64,000 nucleotides of DNA from Dipteris shenzhenensis. Lineage: Eukaryota; Polypodiophyta; Polypodiopsida; Gleicheniales. Both the position numbers and the translations under genes were made by a program. The notes under the pieces are model-generated. The model was not told the DNA's origin. It searched no databases and saw nothing but the letters and a program-made list of their open reading frames with translations. The DNA is taken from assembly GCA_047967505.1 (NCBI GenBank), contig CM106539.1; one strand, written 5' to 3'. Shown here piece by piece: positions 32,713-43,894 of the stretch. How positions within the stretch are numbered: position 1 is the stretch's first letter; each line of letters starts with the position of its first letter.

Positions 32713-34556
32713 TGTCATCCTGCTTCAACATGTATCCACTTGCTTGGTACTATTTCTTTTTGTTTTTCAATAGTATGCTTATTAAGAAATGAAATGTTTT
32801 CCTTCTGTTCAGTTACGGACAATGGGGACTAGGTCTAGCATTTGAGGGTGGACCCCCTTGCTTGGGGTTATGGGCATTAGTGACCCACAAGAGTGATGGC
32901 CTCTCTTTGAGAGGGACATCTAGAAACCACACCCCACCTGAGTACCCAAACATGGGACCAATCAAATGCACAGATTGCATACCGACCTAGGAACCATTCA
33001 AGAGAACGTTCCCTGAGCTTTGGGTGTGGGCCTGGCAGCATGCCAAGAGTGATGGAGATACAAGATAAGACGACAAACAAATGAGCTCAGTATGGCTCAA
33101 TTATGACCTTAGAGTATGTCAATAGATAGTCTAAGCTGTTAGGAACCCGTGGGTGCGATCAGAATTAAATTCTGACAACTTTGAAATTTTAGGGTTTTTT
33201 GGGAGTGACACGTGGCAGCTGACACGTGGCAGACTGCCACATGCAATCTGAGCTGGCAGGTCAGTCCACCTGTCCCACACATGTGGCAACATGCATGGCA
33301 AGTGGCAAGGCATGCAGGCCAAGTGTTTGGCCCCAAATCTGGTAGATTTGGGGCAGGTTGTGGGCTGTCCTCTTTGGGACTGCAGCCCACCAAAAATCTG
33401 GGACAAGTGTCCACCTTCCACTCTAGGCCTAGGGGGGGGGCTGAGCCTATAAAAGAAGGCCTCTCCCCTTCATTCCACACATGAAAATTTCGTCACTTTT
33501 CTTCTCCCTCCTTTTGGATGATGCAGCAGAACCTCTCCAGCTCCTTGGGTGCAGCCAGCTTCTCCCCAGGCCATTCTCTCACCTCAGCATCACTTTCTCT
33601 CTCTACAACAGCACATTCTCTCTCTACAGTTCCAGCCCCTCCTCTCCAGAAATCTGCCCCCTCTCAGCTCTTCTGGAACAGCAGCAGCATCCTCTCTCCT
33701 TCACCTAGCCTGGAGCAGCCACAGCCTTTCTCTCTCCTGCTGCAGTCTTTCTCTCTCTACTGGAGAATTTCTCTCTCTACTGTTCCAGCCCATTTCCCTT
33801 GCAGAAATCTGCCTTTCTGTGCACCTCTGGAACAGCAGCAGCTCCTCTCTTACATCTCCTCCCTTGGGATCAGCATTGGCACTCTCTCTCTACAGCTATC
33901 ACTCCATAAAAGATTTCTCTCTCTAGCCTACAGGCTGTTTTTCTAAGCTGTTCTCATTCCAGCCCCATTTCCACACTCTCCTCACCCAAGGTAGCTTCAG
34001 AGGCATCAAGGACTATAATCTACAAAATGGTCAAGTCACGAAGGGAGCCTGTATTGTCAAGTTTATCTCATTTACAGCACTATTTCATGTTGTTTCTACT
34101 ATCTTTCTAGAAACTAGTGCTTGTCTCTAATGTTGGATGTAAGTGGTGATTGTTGCAGGCTTCTTCCTTGTGGATTGGGCAAGCCAAGAGTTGAAACCTG
34201 AGCTTGAAGTCCTCCTTTTTGTTGTCTACCTTGTACATATGCTCTTGAGTCTTGTATCTAGGTCCTAGGTTTTCACTGAGTTCATCAGTTTGGAAGGTGC
34301 ATTGCACCTTGGTCTTGTATCTCCATTTTCAAGAATAAAGTGAGCCTGGATAAGGGGGGGGGGCCGTCTTGGCCCCTCAATCATATTGCATTCTCCAATG
34401 ATGTCACTTTGTGTTTCAGCTGTATAAGTCTTAATTCCAGCTTAATTGCAAACTCTTAAGTTCAGGTATATGTGTTTGGCAACTCGCAATCATCTCATTC
34501 AAATGCCTCTGCAAAATCCGTTGTTTGAATTGATAGAAAGCACCGAGTAGTTTACA
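32713..34556 (+). repeat. LTR, right arm (normal 3' LTR position)
   Basis: A TG...CA LTR of 1844 bp directly after the PPT. It has a TATA box TATAAAAG at 33448-33455 and an AATAAA signal at 34334-34339, so U3-R-U5 reads left to right. The R/U5 part is rich in TCTCTCT and CAGCAG strings, which creates long serine/leucine frames that are not protein genes. Confidence 0.9.
33448..33455 (+). promoter_or_regulatory. LTR TATA box (right arm)
   Basis: TATAAAAG follows a C/G-rich stretch, with likely transcription start about 25-30 bp downstream. The mirror copy is at 31453-31460 on the minus strand, so the two promoters point outward from the palindrome. Confidence 0.65.
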
Positions 34557-34560
34557 TTAT

Positions 34561-34664
34561 CTCTTAAGTTCAAGTATATGTGTTTGGCAACTCACAATCA
34601 TTTCATTCAAACGCCTCTGCAAAATCCGTTGTCTGAATTGATAGAAAGCACCGAGTAGTTTACA
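34561..34664 (+). repeat. Second copy of the LTR terminal 104 bp
   Basis: CTCTTAAGTTCAAG to GTAGTTTACA repeats 34453-34556 with several base changes (AAG/AGG, CAC/CGC, TTT/TCT, ACG/ATG, TCT/TTT). It therefore differs from the adjacent LTR more than the two 1.85 kb arms differ from each other. Confidence 0.9.
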
Positions 34665-34738
34665 TACAAACATAAATCCTTTAAGGGAAATGTCGACTGA
34701 TTCTTCCGAGGTCATGCTACCTCGGCTAGAGCGTAACA
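34665..34738 (-). repeat. gypsy-2 LTR, upstream copy, second half
   Basis: TACAAACATAAATCCTTTAAG to GAGCGTAACA matches 25476-25551. It is the outer end of the gypsy-2 upstream LTR beyond the palindromic insertion. It includes the right target duplication TACAA (34665-34669). Confidence 0.88.
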
Positions 34739-36753
34739 CATGACACTAACTAAATGGTCTTAGGTTCCATCATAGAGGTTGAAAATGAGCAGCAACTTGT
34801 ATGTAGGATGAGAGTGGGTTCTAAGGTGAACACATTGAAGCAAACAGTGAAGAAAACAGCCTTTAGATAGTGTGCGCTAAGGATGAGGGTGGATTCTAAG
34901 GTGAACACATTGAGATGAAAACGTCTTTTTGATGGAGGAGTTGTGACCAATTTTGAAATTCAGTTTGAAGGGAGCAAGAACACCTTGAGGGAGTAGAAGA
35001 ACAAAGTGAAAGTAGGAGGAAGCAAGAAGACCCAAGAGCTCAAGCATGTTTACACAAGAAAGCAGACATACACCTATTTCTAAGAAGCTGGGAGGTAGGA
35101 ATAGCTAGAAAGCTATTAAAAGCTTGAAAATCTAGGAAAAGGAACTAAAAAGCTAAAAATAATTTTTGCTTAATTAAAGGAAAGATTTGTCAATTCAGAT
35201 AATTATTTCTAAGCTAATCAAGTGGGAATAGAATGGAGTAATTTACTTAACTAGTTTTTATCTCTTCTTAAGAGAATGGAGTAATTTACTTTATTAGTTT
35301 CTCTCTCTTCTTAAGAGATTTTAGTCTCATGACTGACTGCTCTACCCGTGCATACAACTTATCACATAGTGCGCTTAAAACATTTAATATATCCTAGACT
35401 TGCTAAGGCTACAGCTTAAGCTAAGCTTATCAGAATTGAAACTAGCAGCTAGGGCGCCTTGTGCATGTGCATGTGCATGTGTGTGGTCAAGTTAGAGTTT
35501 ACAATTATGTCCACTTCTTAGGTTTGACGTATGTAATTTGTTTTTGTCCTAGTGGAAATCCAGCATTATTGCCTAGTACACCAAGGTTCAACAAGATAAA
35601 AGACCACACCTCACGTGAGTACGTGAATATGGAACGAAGCAAATGTAGAGAATGTATAGTGACACTGTGACTAGAAATCAGATTAGAGTAGCATTGACCA
35701 ATAGAGACGCTGAAAAATGTTAGTCCCTCATTTAAAGCACATGACAAAATCAGCTTAAGTGTGGCATGTTGATGTGGCAACATGCTGCTATGGCATGCTG
35801 ACGATGTAGTCATATTGACATGGCATATGCTCATGTGGCAGCCATATGAGGTGGTAGCCCCTCTCAATTATACTCTTGAGCTTGCATTTTAGATTATGTT
35901 GGTTGTCTTGTCGTCTTCAATTGTTAATGTTATCTAAGGACTTTGGGAATCGATTGTTTGGATTCACATGGTGATGCTTTAAGACTCATAAAATTGATTG
36001 GGTTTTCAATTTTAATATGTACCCATTACTTTGTACTAGTTTGTATTTGCAGGTTCAAATTCTTTGTGAATGTTCGAACATTCAAAATATATATTGTTTG
36101 AAACTTGAAAGTTGCAATATAAAGTATGTAGTCAAGACCCAAGAGTTGAAAGAGGCACATTATAGTATAGTTGAATTTCCCATATTAGTGTCGTGGATAA
36201 TATTTTTCAGGGGCTTTTGTTAGGCCTTCCTACCCCAAGGTGAGGTCACCTATGATATACAAGTATGCGTCCCCCAAGGGAGCAGGATAATACATATTTA
36301 CTTAACTTGCTTGACATGCTTGTTATAGTCTCCCGAGTCCCTTATCCCTTGAACTATGGTGGGGAATTTGATTCTACAACATTCTGTTTTGACTGGGGGG
36401 GGATAAATTTTTAAAAGCTGTTACATGTATGGGGATCGTGGGTGAGAAAAGTAGGTAAGCTGAGGTTCATACTAAGCTTCCTTCTATCCACTAATTGGGA
36501 TGGGATGCAAGGTAATCACTCCATCAAAGACAATAGTTTGTTTGTAATATAGTGCTTGATATTACTGGACCAAGCAGGTGGGAGACACATACTGTACCTT
36601 GGGTAGCAGACGTGTTTTTTGAACCTCTTGCATCGGGAGGAGTATGCTAGCCTTTTTGTTGGCAATACAAAGGGTGTTGTGGAGCTATTGTGCACTGGCC
36701 AGTGATCCACTCAACCTAATGTTTCCAAGGTGTTCACCCATCTACTTTAGGCT
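34739..36753. other. No gene recognised
   Basis: AT-rich sequence. GGATGAG.GTGG.TTCTAAGG followed by TGAACACATTGA occurs twice (about 34806-34844 and 34882-34917). A GTGCAT hexamer tract is at 35460-35482, and a stretch near 35755-35850 is rich in ATGTGGCA-like words. No convincing exon or transposon domain seen. Confidence 0.5.
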
Positions 36754-36977
36754 TGTAGAGTCGCGCGAGCAGGAAGACAACATCAGAAACGAGATAGTTG
36801 TGGAGAGGTGAATGGAACATATAATAGCTTGCAATAATGAAAGGACAAGTCATAATAACCCTAGGACTAGGGTAGGACTGATATTCATATGCTACTAAGC
36901 GGACTAGAAGTCCCAAAATAATTAGAACTAAGCAGAACTAAGCCTACAAGGCCATACTGGGGGAACTAGTGCTAACA
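36754..36977 (-). repeat. copia-1 3' LTR
   Basis: About 224 bp similar to 47251-47495: both carry AGATAGTTGTGGAGAGG.GAA, CTAGGACTAGGGTAGGACTG and AGAACTAAGCCTACA. On the minus strand it begins TGTTAGCACTAG. The two LTRs differ at many positions, so the insertion is old. Confidence 0.85.
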
Positions 36978-37776
36978 TGGGTGAAGTATTCTTGAAACGT
37001 CTCAGAGACACATGGAACTAATGCCATGGTTGCAAGTTCATCCAAAAGAATATAGCAACCTATGGAAGTAACGAATGGTAGTATCATGTAATGAAATGGA
37101 ATCAAGTGTAAATTTAGCTTGCTCTGAAAAGCTTCAAAATCGGGTTGTGGAAGTGCTTTGATGAAGATATCTACCAAAGTGTCTTATGTCGGAAGACAAG
37201 TGAATATCCTTTGCTGATAGTCTCTTTGGGACATAATGATAATGCGTCTCAATGTGCTTAGTGTGTGCATGAAACACTGGATTGCGTGCAGTGGCCAAAG
37301 CACTGTGTCTATCAGTGTAGATAGTGTTGGGAGATGTCTGACCAACACCAAGATCTGCAAGTAGTCTCCGGAGCTAGATACTTTCCATCATAGCTGTAAA
37401 CGCTGCATTGTACGCAGCTTCATAGCGGTAGGAATTGTAGGCTATCTTTTGCTGAACCAAGAAACACATGAAGCTCGGAGTATAAAACAGTTTTCACTAT
37501 GTGACACTCCACTGTCATAACATCCTTCCCAGTCATTGTCTATAAATGCATGCAGAGTAAGTGGAGTTGTGACCATAAAGAAGGCCGAAGCCTTGGGTGC
37601 CTTTCAAGTAGCGGAAGACACATTTCACTGCCTACCAATGCTATGTATTGGGACTGCATGAATCTGATCAGCTGGGAAATAGCATACTGAACATCAGGCC
37701 CTGTGCGACACAAGTAGATTGAGCATCCAACAGGATGCCGATAGAGAGTGGCGTCAAAAAAGCTTGGTAGCATCAT
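36978..37776 (-). pseudogene. copia-1 RNase H and end of RT
   Basis: 37540-37776 has LYRHPVGCSIYLCRTGPDVQ and YAISQLIRFMQS, the RT-RNase H connection of copia. The text between 37500 and 37200 is RNase H-like in broken frames (residues equivalent to T-K-H-I-E before the end are readable near 37240). 36944-37177 ends with MVDIFIKALPQPDFEAFQSK, matching the usual A-D-I-F-T-K terminus. No single frame covers it. Confidence 0.75.
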
Positions 37777-37854
37777 TCAAGGAGGAACGGAAGCCCAATT
37801 CCACGGGTCTAGAAACTGGTTTACAATCCTCAAATTGCAATCTTGTAGAGCTGT

Positions 37855-38238
37855 CTAATGTACTTGGACTGACTCGTCATAATACCCCCTCAAATGAGAA
37901 AACTGAATGCCAAGATAATAGTGAAGCTTGCCCAAGTCTGTCATTGCAAATGACTGTTGCGAATCAGCCTTAAAGGCTGCAGTATGCTGAGTAGAAGGTC
38001 CGGTCAAAAGAATATCATCAACATATAGAATTAAAATCAGCAAGTCTGCATCACGCTTGCAGACATAAAGAGGACTCTTTGTAGGACTGTTTCGAAAACT
38101 GAGTCTTAGAAGATGAGCATATATCTTGGCATACCAAGCCCGTGGTGCCTGCTTCAATCCACAAGGGGCTTTGTGCAAACGGCATACCTTATTTTCGGAT
38201 GCTTTGATCTCAAAACCAGGAGGCCGAGTGACATACAC
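37855..38238 (-). pseudogene. copia-1 reverse transcriptase core
   Basis: A 127-residue frame: YVTRPPGFEIKASENKVCRL, HKAPCGLKQAPRAWYAKI, then the catalytic site LILYVDDILLTG with both aspartates, then FAMTDLGKLHYYLGIQF. It is classic copia RT. The N-terminal RT part (about 38240-38540) is readable only in fragments. Confidence 0.88.
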
Positions 38239-38547
38239 CTTGATATCTAGATGATGCGCTGCAATAGCAATGGCACATCTGATAGTAGTATTGCGTGAAG
38301 TTGTGCAAATGTCTCCTCAAAATCAATGCCCTGTAGGCTGTTACTGAGCAGAACCTTTGGCTATTAGACGGGATTTGTAGCAGTCAATGCTGCCATCAAC
38401 TTTCCAGCTGAGTTTATATACCAACTTGGTGCCTATTGCACGCTTGCCTTCAGGCAAATCACGCAACTCCCTAGTGCCATTGTGATGAATTGAGTCTAAC
38501 TCTAATGGCATAGCTTTCATCTAATCCTTGCTATCAAGCTCTTCATT

Positions 38548-38995
38548 TCAAGTTGTAGCAATCAATGCAACCTCCACTAAGTGTCCTTGCATGTGACGAG
38601 AAGCTGCTCTTGTATGTTTAGACAAAGGGTCCGCTTGTTTGCTGTCCTTTAATGCATCTAACAGCCATCTAGGGACTGTTTTTTGTTGCCTTATAAAAGC
38701 CCTCTCTTTGGTCGCTGCCTGTTCTGTGGTAGCCCGATCAATGTAGTGGAATTCAGGCTCAAAATCAGAATCTTTTTGTGGCTGTAAATCACCTGCTAGT
38801 GGCTGAGTTGGAGCCTTGATGGACTTATGAAAGTCTGAAGCAGACTTGAACAAGGGCAGCAATGTATCAAGACAACAATGGTTGGCTGTTTTGACAGTCC
38901 AACAATGGCATAACAGAATTTTCAGCAAAGATAAACATCTATACTGATAATAATCTTCCCAGTTCTTGGCTGGTATAACTGATTGCCTTTGCTTA
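38548..38995 (-). pseudogene. copia-1 linker between integrase and RT
   Basis: The frame 38548-38928 (126 aa) is hydrophilic, with LPLFKSASDFHKSIKAPTQP and PRWLLDALKDSKQADP, positioned where copia elements have the variable linker. Just upstream on the minus strand, a GKIIIS motif (residues near 38945-38995) marks the end of the integrase region adjoining the PIF insertion site. Confidence 0.7.
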
Positions 38996-40216
38996 GGGGG
39001 GTTTCACACCCGTCTGCCGGACGGGGTGAACCAGACCAGCGATGGGCGCTCGTTTGCTTCGTCACTGGCCATGGAAAAGTAGCTGGCGTTTCATACACAT
39101 CCGGACATGCCTCCTGACATTTGATGGTTGAGAACAATCCTTCAACAGACTGTGGCGCTCTCTCCGTTCCCTTTTGGCGGTTGAGCTTCCTCCTTTACTA
39201 TAGTCTGCCGCTCTCCCCATTTCCTTCTGCGACCTCAATCTTGCATGCCTCCCAAGTTCCCAATAAGTCTGTACCGCAGTGCAGCTCAACGAATCTTGTG
39301 GCCACTAGGTACCAGATCTCCAGCGTTCAAATCGCCTGTAAAGACATTGAGAGGCTGCTTCTACAAGTTACAACGTCTTAATAGGGATCATCTACTGTGC
39401 GATGTACTCGAGCTGTCTCTGTTGTTCCTCCAGCATACTACTATACAACTTTATCTTGAATCATCGGGTGGCTCTGATACTGCTTCCCTGAGAGGTGGGC
39501 ACTCTGGCTGGAGCTGGCGATTCAAGTTCCAGAGCTGCCGCTCCTGCAATCCGCCCTCTTCCCTGTGTACAGCAAAATGTACAGGAAGTCATGTATTATT
39601 GTGAATAATACAGGCATTTCTCGTTCCTGCCAGAGGCATTTTGTCAACGCTGCACTGTAGGGCGTAGTTCTACAGGATTGCTTTTGATCATTTCTTGAAA
39701 GATTCGGTTTAAAAATGGTAGGGGACCAAAACAGTTTTGTAGACCTAGCAAATTGGCACAATTTGTGAAGATGTCATCAAGACATCAAGCTAAACATATT
39801 GCGGTATTATTGTTATTTAAAGCAGTCTCCCAAGTGATGGAAGCTGCTGTGGTACTCTTATTGGATTTTTAGCTGCGGTTTTTTATGTTTCTACTGTCAT
39901 TTTACTTCGTTTGTGTGTGCAAATTTTCCAGTTCTTGTGAATGAACGCAATTGTTGATTTGGGACTGGTTTGATAGTACTATTTGTGTTGGAGTGGAGTG
40001 TTTCCTGCTGTCATAAACACCATGGCTACTGAAGACAATTGGCTAAAAACTATAGGAGTCATCAAATTTTGTTCATTACGGCTCGACATGAAATGCATTC
40101 AAAATTGTCTATATTATTGGACACTTGGGAACACATAGGCTCTGTTGCCTTCCCCAAAAATGAGAACGCTTTAGACACAATTGAAGAACAATTTACACAT
40201 GCATCCATTTTGATCT

Positions 40217-40963
40217 TCAAGCTCCCACAACATCATGACTTTCATTGTCCTCATCATCATCCAGTTCTTCATCTTCCTCAGCAAACATGCCATTCACATT
40301 TCGTCTGAGAAACTCTCGGTACATAGACCGTGCGAGATTATTGCGTCGCTCAGCACCTGAGCCAATAGGGTGGCATGAAGAACTGCAACCACCATCGATA
40401 GCACCATCCCAACCACTTTGACCCCTTTCCAATATGTCATTTGGTTCTTCGGTCATAACAGCCTGAACTTCATTAAGAGTGCATGATGCCTGCGTTTGTG
40501 TCTCCAACTCACTGCAGCTTGCATGTAAGTCTTGTTCGGCTTCACGCACCCAATCAGACAAAAAAGAGTCCCCGTGCACAATGCACATGTTATGTAGAAC
40601 CAAGCATGTGGCTACCATGTCTGGGACATTCTTCAAGTCAATGTCGCGCCTTTTTAGTAATATTCGGAACCTGGTTTTTAGCATGCCAAAAGCTCTCTCC
40701 ACTGGCATGCGTGAACTAGATTGGATGAAATTCCAATGACTCTTACACCGACTTAGACCATCCTTCCCACCTTTGAATGGAGGCAACATATAGGGCCTTG
40801 CCGGATATGCACAGTCACCCAACAAGCAATACTTTCCAAGCCCATTGGATTGGCATCTACGACCAAGGCTGCTACGAGTAAACAAGACTGAATCATGAAT
40901 TGCACCAGCCCAACCAACATCATAGTCCCAGACACGACAATCTGCCATCACGGTCATCTGCAA
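40217..40963 (-). pseudogene. PIF/Harbinger transposase, C-terminal catalytic part
   Basis: A 248-residue frame with DYDVGWAGAIHDSVLF, then the second catalytic Asp in LLGDCAYPARPYMLPPFK (about residues 48-65), the third acidic site in PVERAFGMLKTRFRIL and LVLHNMCIVHGDSF. The first Asp, in V-G-T-M-D-G-S-H, lies upstream near 41045-41060 in the same coding trend but beyond a stop at about 40990. The tail is acidic (EEDEELDDDEDNE). It would cut and join at TTA/TAA targets with its Myb-like partner. Confidence 0.87.
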
Positions 40964-41184
40964 GAGTACTGAATGGAATCCCTTGCGGTTCTAGTAATCT
41001 GCATGAAATAATTGAGGAGCTATGATTGGGATATGTGATCCATCCATTGTACCAACCACATATGGAATCCCTCAAAGAGCCTCGAATGCCTGTGCTATCT
41101 TAGCCATTCCTCTCTCGCTAGGCCACTTGATATACAAGTCATGAAGGCCGGATTGCTTCATTGCACTGTAGAAGAGGTTCACAA

Positions 41185-41778
41185 TCATCTATGCTGTGCT
41201 TGTTGGCAACCGTATAAGTCACCTATGACCTCTAGACTTGCACCTGTAGCCAATCTATGCAATGCTATGCATACACGCTTCTCACTACGCATGCAAGTGC
41301 TTTGTCGACCCATAACAGGAGCTACTTTAGAGCATATGAAAAGAAATGTTTCCTTGCTTACATGCATGCGCCTTTTGAACATTGCATCTAAATAAGAACC
41401 GAATAAGCACCTCTCCATAAAATTTTGTGGCCGTGCATATGCCCAACAAGCTCGGTTCAAATGCTGCTGTCGACGACTCAGTAACCTTCGCGATTGCATT
41501 GTTTTAACACTGTTATGTTGCTGTAGCAACCACGCCATTATCAAGTCCTCCAATTCTTGGTTGTCGGTGGCTGGTAGAGGTTCCAGCAATTGAGCTATGA
41601 GCAGCACGCAAAGACAAGCACATAATATAGCCTCCTCTTTCGTCATGTCCATGCTTGCTGTAAGTGGCATGAAAATATTATTAGTTCTCATTGAAAATCT
41701 TGCTTTAGGGGGGAAAAAAATAACAATGTAGACAGATAAGCAATCAGAGATTTGCATCAATACCACATAGATGTACAA
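41185..41778 (-). pseudogene. PIF/Harbinger transposase, N-terminal part
   Basis: A 197-residue frame. After about 55 unrelated residues comes the transposase N-terminus: RRQQHLNRACWAYARPQNFM, LFGSYLDAMFKRRMHVSKET and RSEKRVCIALHRLATGASLE, with the helix-turn-helix-like VIGDLYGCQQAQ. This matches the region before the DDE core in PIF/Harbinger proteins. Stops between 41185 and 40963 separate it from the catalytic part. Confidence 0.82.
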
Positions 41779-41938
41779 CCAAACTTATAAGTAATCTTGA
41801 GGTACATTAGCACCTTTGTGTGCTGCAGGCATCACGAAATATGTGACAGCTCTTGTGTGCTGCAATCAGTCTCTCCTCTACATACACTAGTGGCTGTTAT
41901 GCTCCATGTACTGCTCTACTCCAGCCCTCTGCTTAGTC

Positions 41939-42170
41939 TGCCCAAATGGCAGCCTGAAGACTAGACATGTGGCAGCCAAAATGGCAGCCTGAAGACTTCA
42001 CATGTGCATGCCCAAATGGCAGCCTGAAGACTTCCCATGTGGCAGCCCAAACGGCAGCCTGAAGACTTCCCATGTGGCAGCCCAAATGGCAGCCTGATGT
42101 GGCAGCATGAAGACTTATTACATGCCCAAATGGCAGCCTGAAGACTTCCCATGTGGCAGCCTTGTACTCT
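41939..42170. repeat. Minisatellite in the PIF element
   Basis: Six or seven copies of a 30-36 bp unit CCCAAATGGCAGCCTGAAGA plus CTTC.CATGTG(GCAG), with small length changes. It lies between the transposase and the Myb-like gene. The units are adjacent, without unique spacers. Confidence 0.9.
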
Positions 42171-42619
42171 GGATGTTTCACTACATTGCTTCACGGCATT
42201 TCTACTAACATTAAGCCCCTTCGCACTCCTCATTCGGGTGCTTACAGGTGGGGCATTGACCTTATCTTTTGAGGTTCTTATTGCAAGAAAGTAAATGTTT
42301 ACAATGACAACAATTCAGATTAGAGGAAAGCAAATTCAGATTGCATGAAATATAAGCTTACAGTGACAACACACGAGCAACGAGAGAAATAGCTTTCAAA
42401 CTGTAGGAAACCATATTCTTGTTGAAGATCACATTGAGAACACATCTGGAATCCTGACACATAGATGGAACTAGATGTCCAAATGACAGCTGAAATATTT
42501 AAAATGCAGTCCCAAACTTGAACATAGCTTCATTTGTCCAAATGAGAGAAATAGATGGAACTAGATGTCCAAAAAGCAACAGAACTAAATAAAATGCAGT
42601 CCCAAACTTGAACATAGCT

Positions 42620-43297
42620 TCATTTGTTGGACATATGATCTATAAATCGAACCAAAGCAGCCCCTAGAGTCTCCATGATATCAAGCCTTCGGGCCTCAGC
42701 AGCTTCCCTACATGCATCTGCTTCATCCCTTTTCTGACAAGATTGATGGAGTTGTGACAAAATACCACGTCCACTCTCGTTGACCTGTGCGATAAATTCT
42801 TCCATCTGAGAATCTTTCTTTCCACCACGACTCAATGAGGTAGACATTGGTTTATTGGAAACAGATGCACACACGGGGCTGGTTTCTTTGGGACTCCCAT
42901 GAATGGCTTCTGATTCGTCTAGTACCACTGTCTCCCCAGTAGCTGAGGCATGGCTGTATACGCGAACATGTGCACGATCGTGCATATACTCATCCACTAT
43001 GTCATACCACTTACATGTTCGCTTCACATCATTTCCTGATATGGAATTGTGTAGCTTATCTGCTTTGTACTGATCATATACCCGACCCCATTTCTTGCGG
43101 CAAGCTTCAGCGTCTTTGTCAAAATCTGAATAGGCTGAAACTAGCTTATTGGCAATTTTGGACCACAGATGTGTTCCCTGCTTTTGCGGTTTATTGAACT
43201 CTTCATTCAAACCACCACGCTCATGGATCAAGCTTACAACCCAAAAGTCTTTCCACATTGTCGCTCTTTCTCCCTCTCCCTCGCATTCATCTTCCAA
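42620..43297 (-). pseudogene. PIF/Harbinger Myb/SANT-like second protein
   Basis: A 225-residue frame. The first 110 residues form a trihelix/SANT-like DNA-binding domain: MWKDFWVVSLIHERGGLNEE, THLWSKIANKLVSAY, EACRKKWGRVYDQYKADK and CKWYDIVDEYM. The C-terminus is Ser/Glu-rich with a final helix (RRLDIMETLGAALVRFIDHM). In PIF/Harbinger systems this protein carries the transposase into the nucleus and binds the TIRs. An upstream basic Pro/Ser-rich frame (43391-43894) is probably its N-terminal exon. This is the best preserved part of the element. Confidence 0.82.
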
Positions 43298-43390
43298 GGC
43301 TTGGGTATCTAGACACTTCTTTTTGGCTCTACCTCTCTTTTGGATTGTTACCTTGGCTGAACTTGTATCTGCTTTTGATTCAAGCTTCCC

Positions 43391-43894
43391 TCATCCGGTT
43401 TCTTCAGTTGTCTTGCCTTGGCATGCTTCTTGCCCAATGGGCTTTGCATGAGGAGCTTCCAATGCCTCTGGCCTTCCTCTCTTCACACCCTTTTTACCCC
43501 CTTTAGTAGGGGTAACATCTTTTTTACCTTGAGATCCCATAGATAGAATGGAAGGTGCAAAGGTAGACGGCTGAGACATGACAGGTGGCATCCGAAAGAA
43601 CATTGGTGACGAAGATGGGAAGATGGCTGGAAATTTTGGAGAACTAAACATCTGCGATTGGTTATACATAACCATCGAAGGAGGTCCTGACAATTGTGAA
43701 TCTGTTACTTCAGAGCTTTGGAGGTCTTCAAGGGCATCCTCATAGTTGGGATCAGTAAGCAGGCATTGCATTGCCATCCTTAAAAAAGAAACTATTTTAA
43801 AATTGTAAGATTGTATTTTTACTGGTGTTCTACTCAACAAGAGAAGACGGATTGAATGCAAAAGGTTTGAATAGAAGCTACACCATACACTCAA
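43391..43894 (-). pseudogene. Probable N-terminal exon of the PIF Myb-like gene
   Basis: A 167-residue frame of low complexity. MFFRMPPVMSQPSTFAPSIL is followed by a lysine-rich stretch, QGKKDVTPTKGGKKGVKRGR, that could act as a nuclear localisation signal. It lies just upstream of and in the same direction as the Myb-like frame. I see no domain, so the link is by position and composition. The first about 40 residues are probably not coding. Confidence 0.5.

Larger units (their letters stand above)
30345..34664. mobile_element. Palindromic insertion: two inverted LTRs around integrase sequence
   Basis: The insert begins TGTAAACTACTCGGTGC and ends GCACCGAGTAGTTTACA. It is flanked by TACAA on both sides (30340-30344 and 34665-34669) and interrupts the gypsy-2 LTR, whose sequence is continuous in the copy at 25465-25480. 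The left arm 30345-32194 is the reverse complement of the right arm 32713-34556. Each arm is a complete TG...CA LTR of about 1.85 kb. The 518 bp between them is gypsy integrase C-terminus plus chromodomain on the plus strand. A second, more diverged copy of the last 104 bp of the LTR lies at 34561-34664. Confidence 0.9.
25293..34738 (-). mobile_element. gypsy-2: Ty3/gypsy chromovirus-like element, split by a palindromic insertion
   Basis: Minus-strand order is gag (about 30150-29518), gag end and protease (29508-28297), RT (28198-27524), RNase H and integrase (27465-25778), chromodomain-like end (about 25844-25555). A shared LTR segment lies at 25293-25551 and again at about 30162-30344 plus 34665-34738. 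The second copy is interrupted by 30345-34664. Each LTR begins TGTTACGCTCTAGCCGAGG on the minus strand. The gag start and PBS next to the upstream LTR are deleted. Confidence 0.88.

Noticed and set aside
33481-33946. Long Ser/Leu-rich frames just after an LTR TATA box (mirror frames at 30980-31427)
   Set aside because: They lie in the R/U5 part of the palindromic LTRs and come from TCTCTCT and CAGCAG-rich DNA; no domain, several frames open at once.
35755-35850. ATGTGGCA-rich stretch as a possible tandem repeat
   Set aside because: Words recur but without a stable period.
41939-42170. CRISPR-like array
   Set aside because: Units are contiguous and of varying length without unique spacers, in a eukaryotic transposon.
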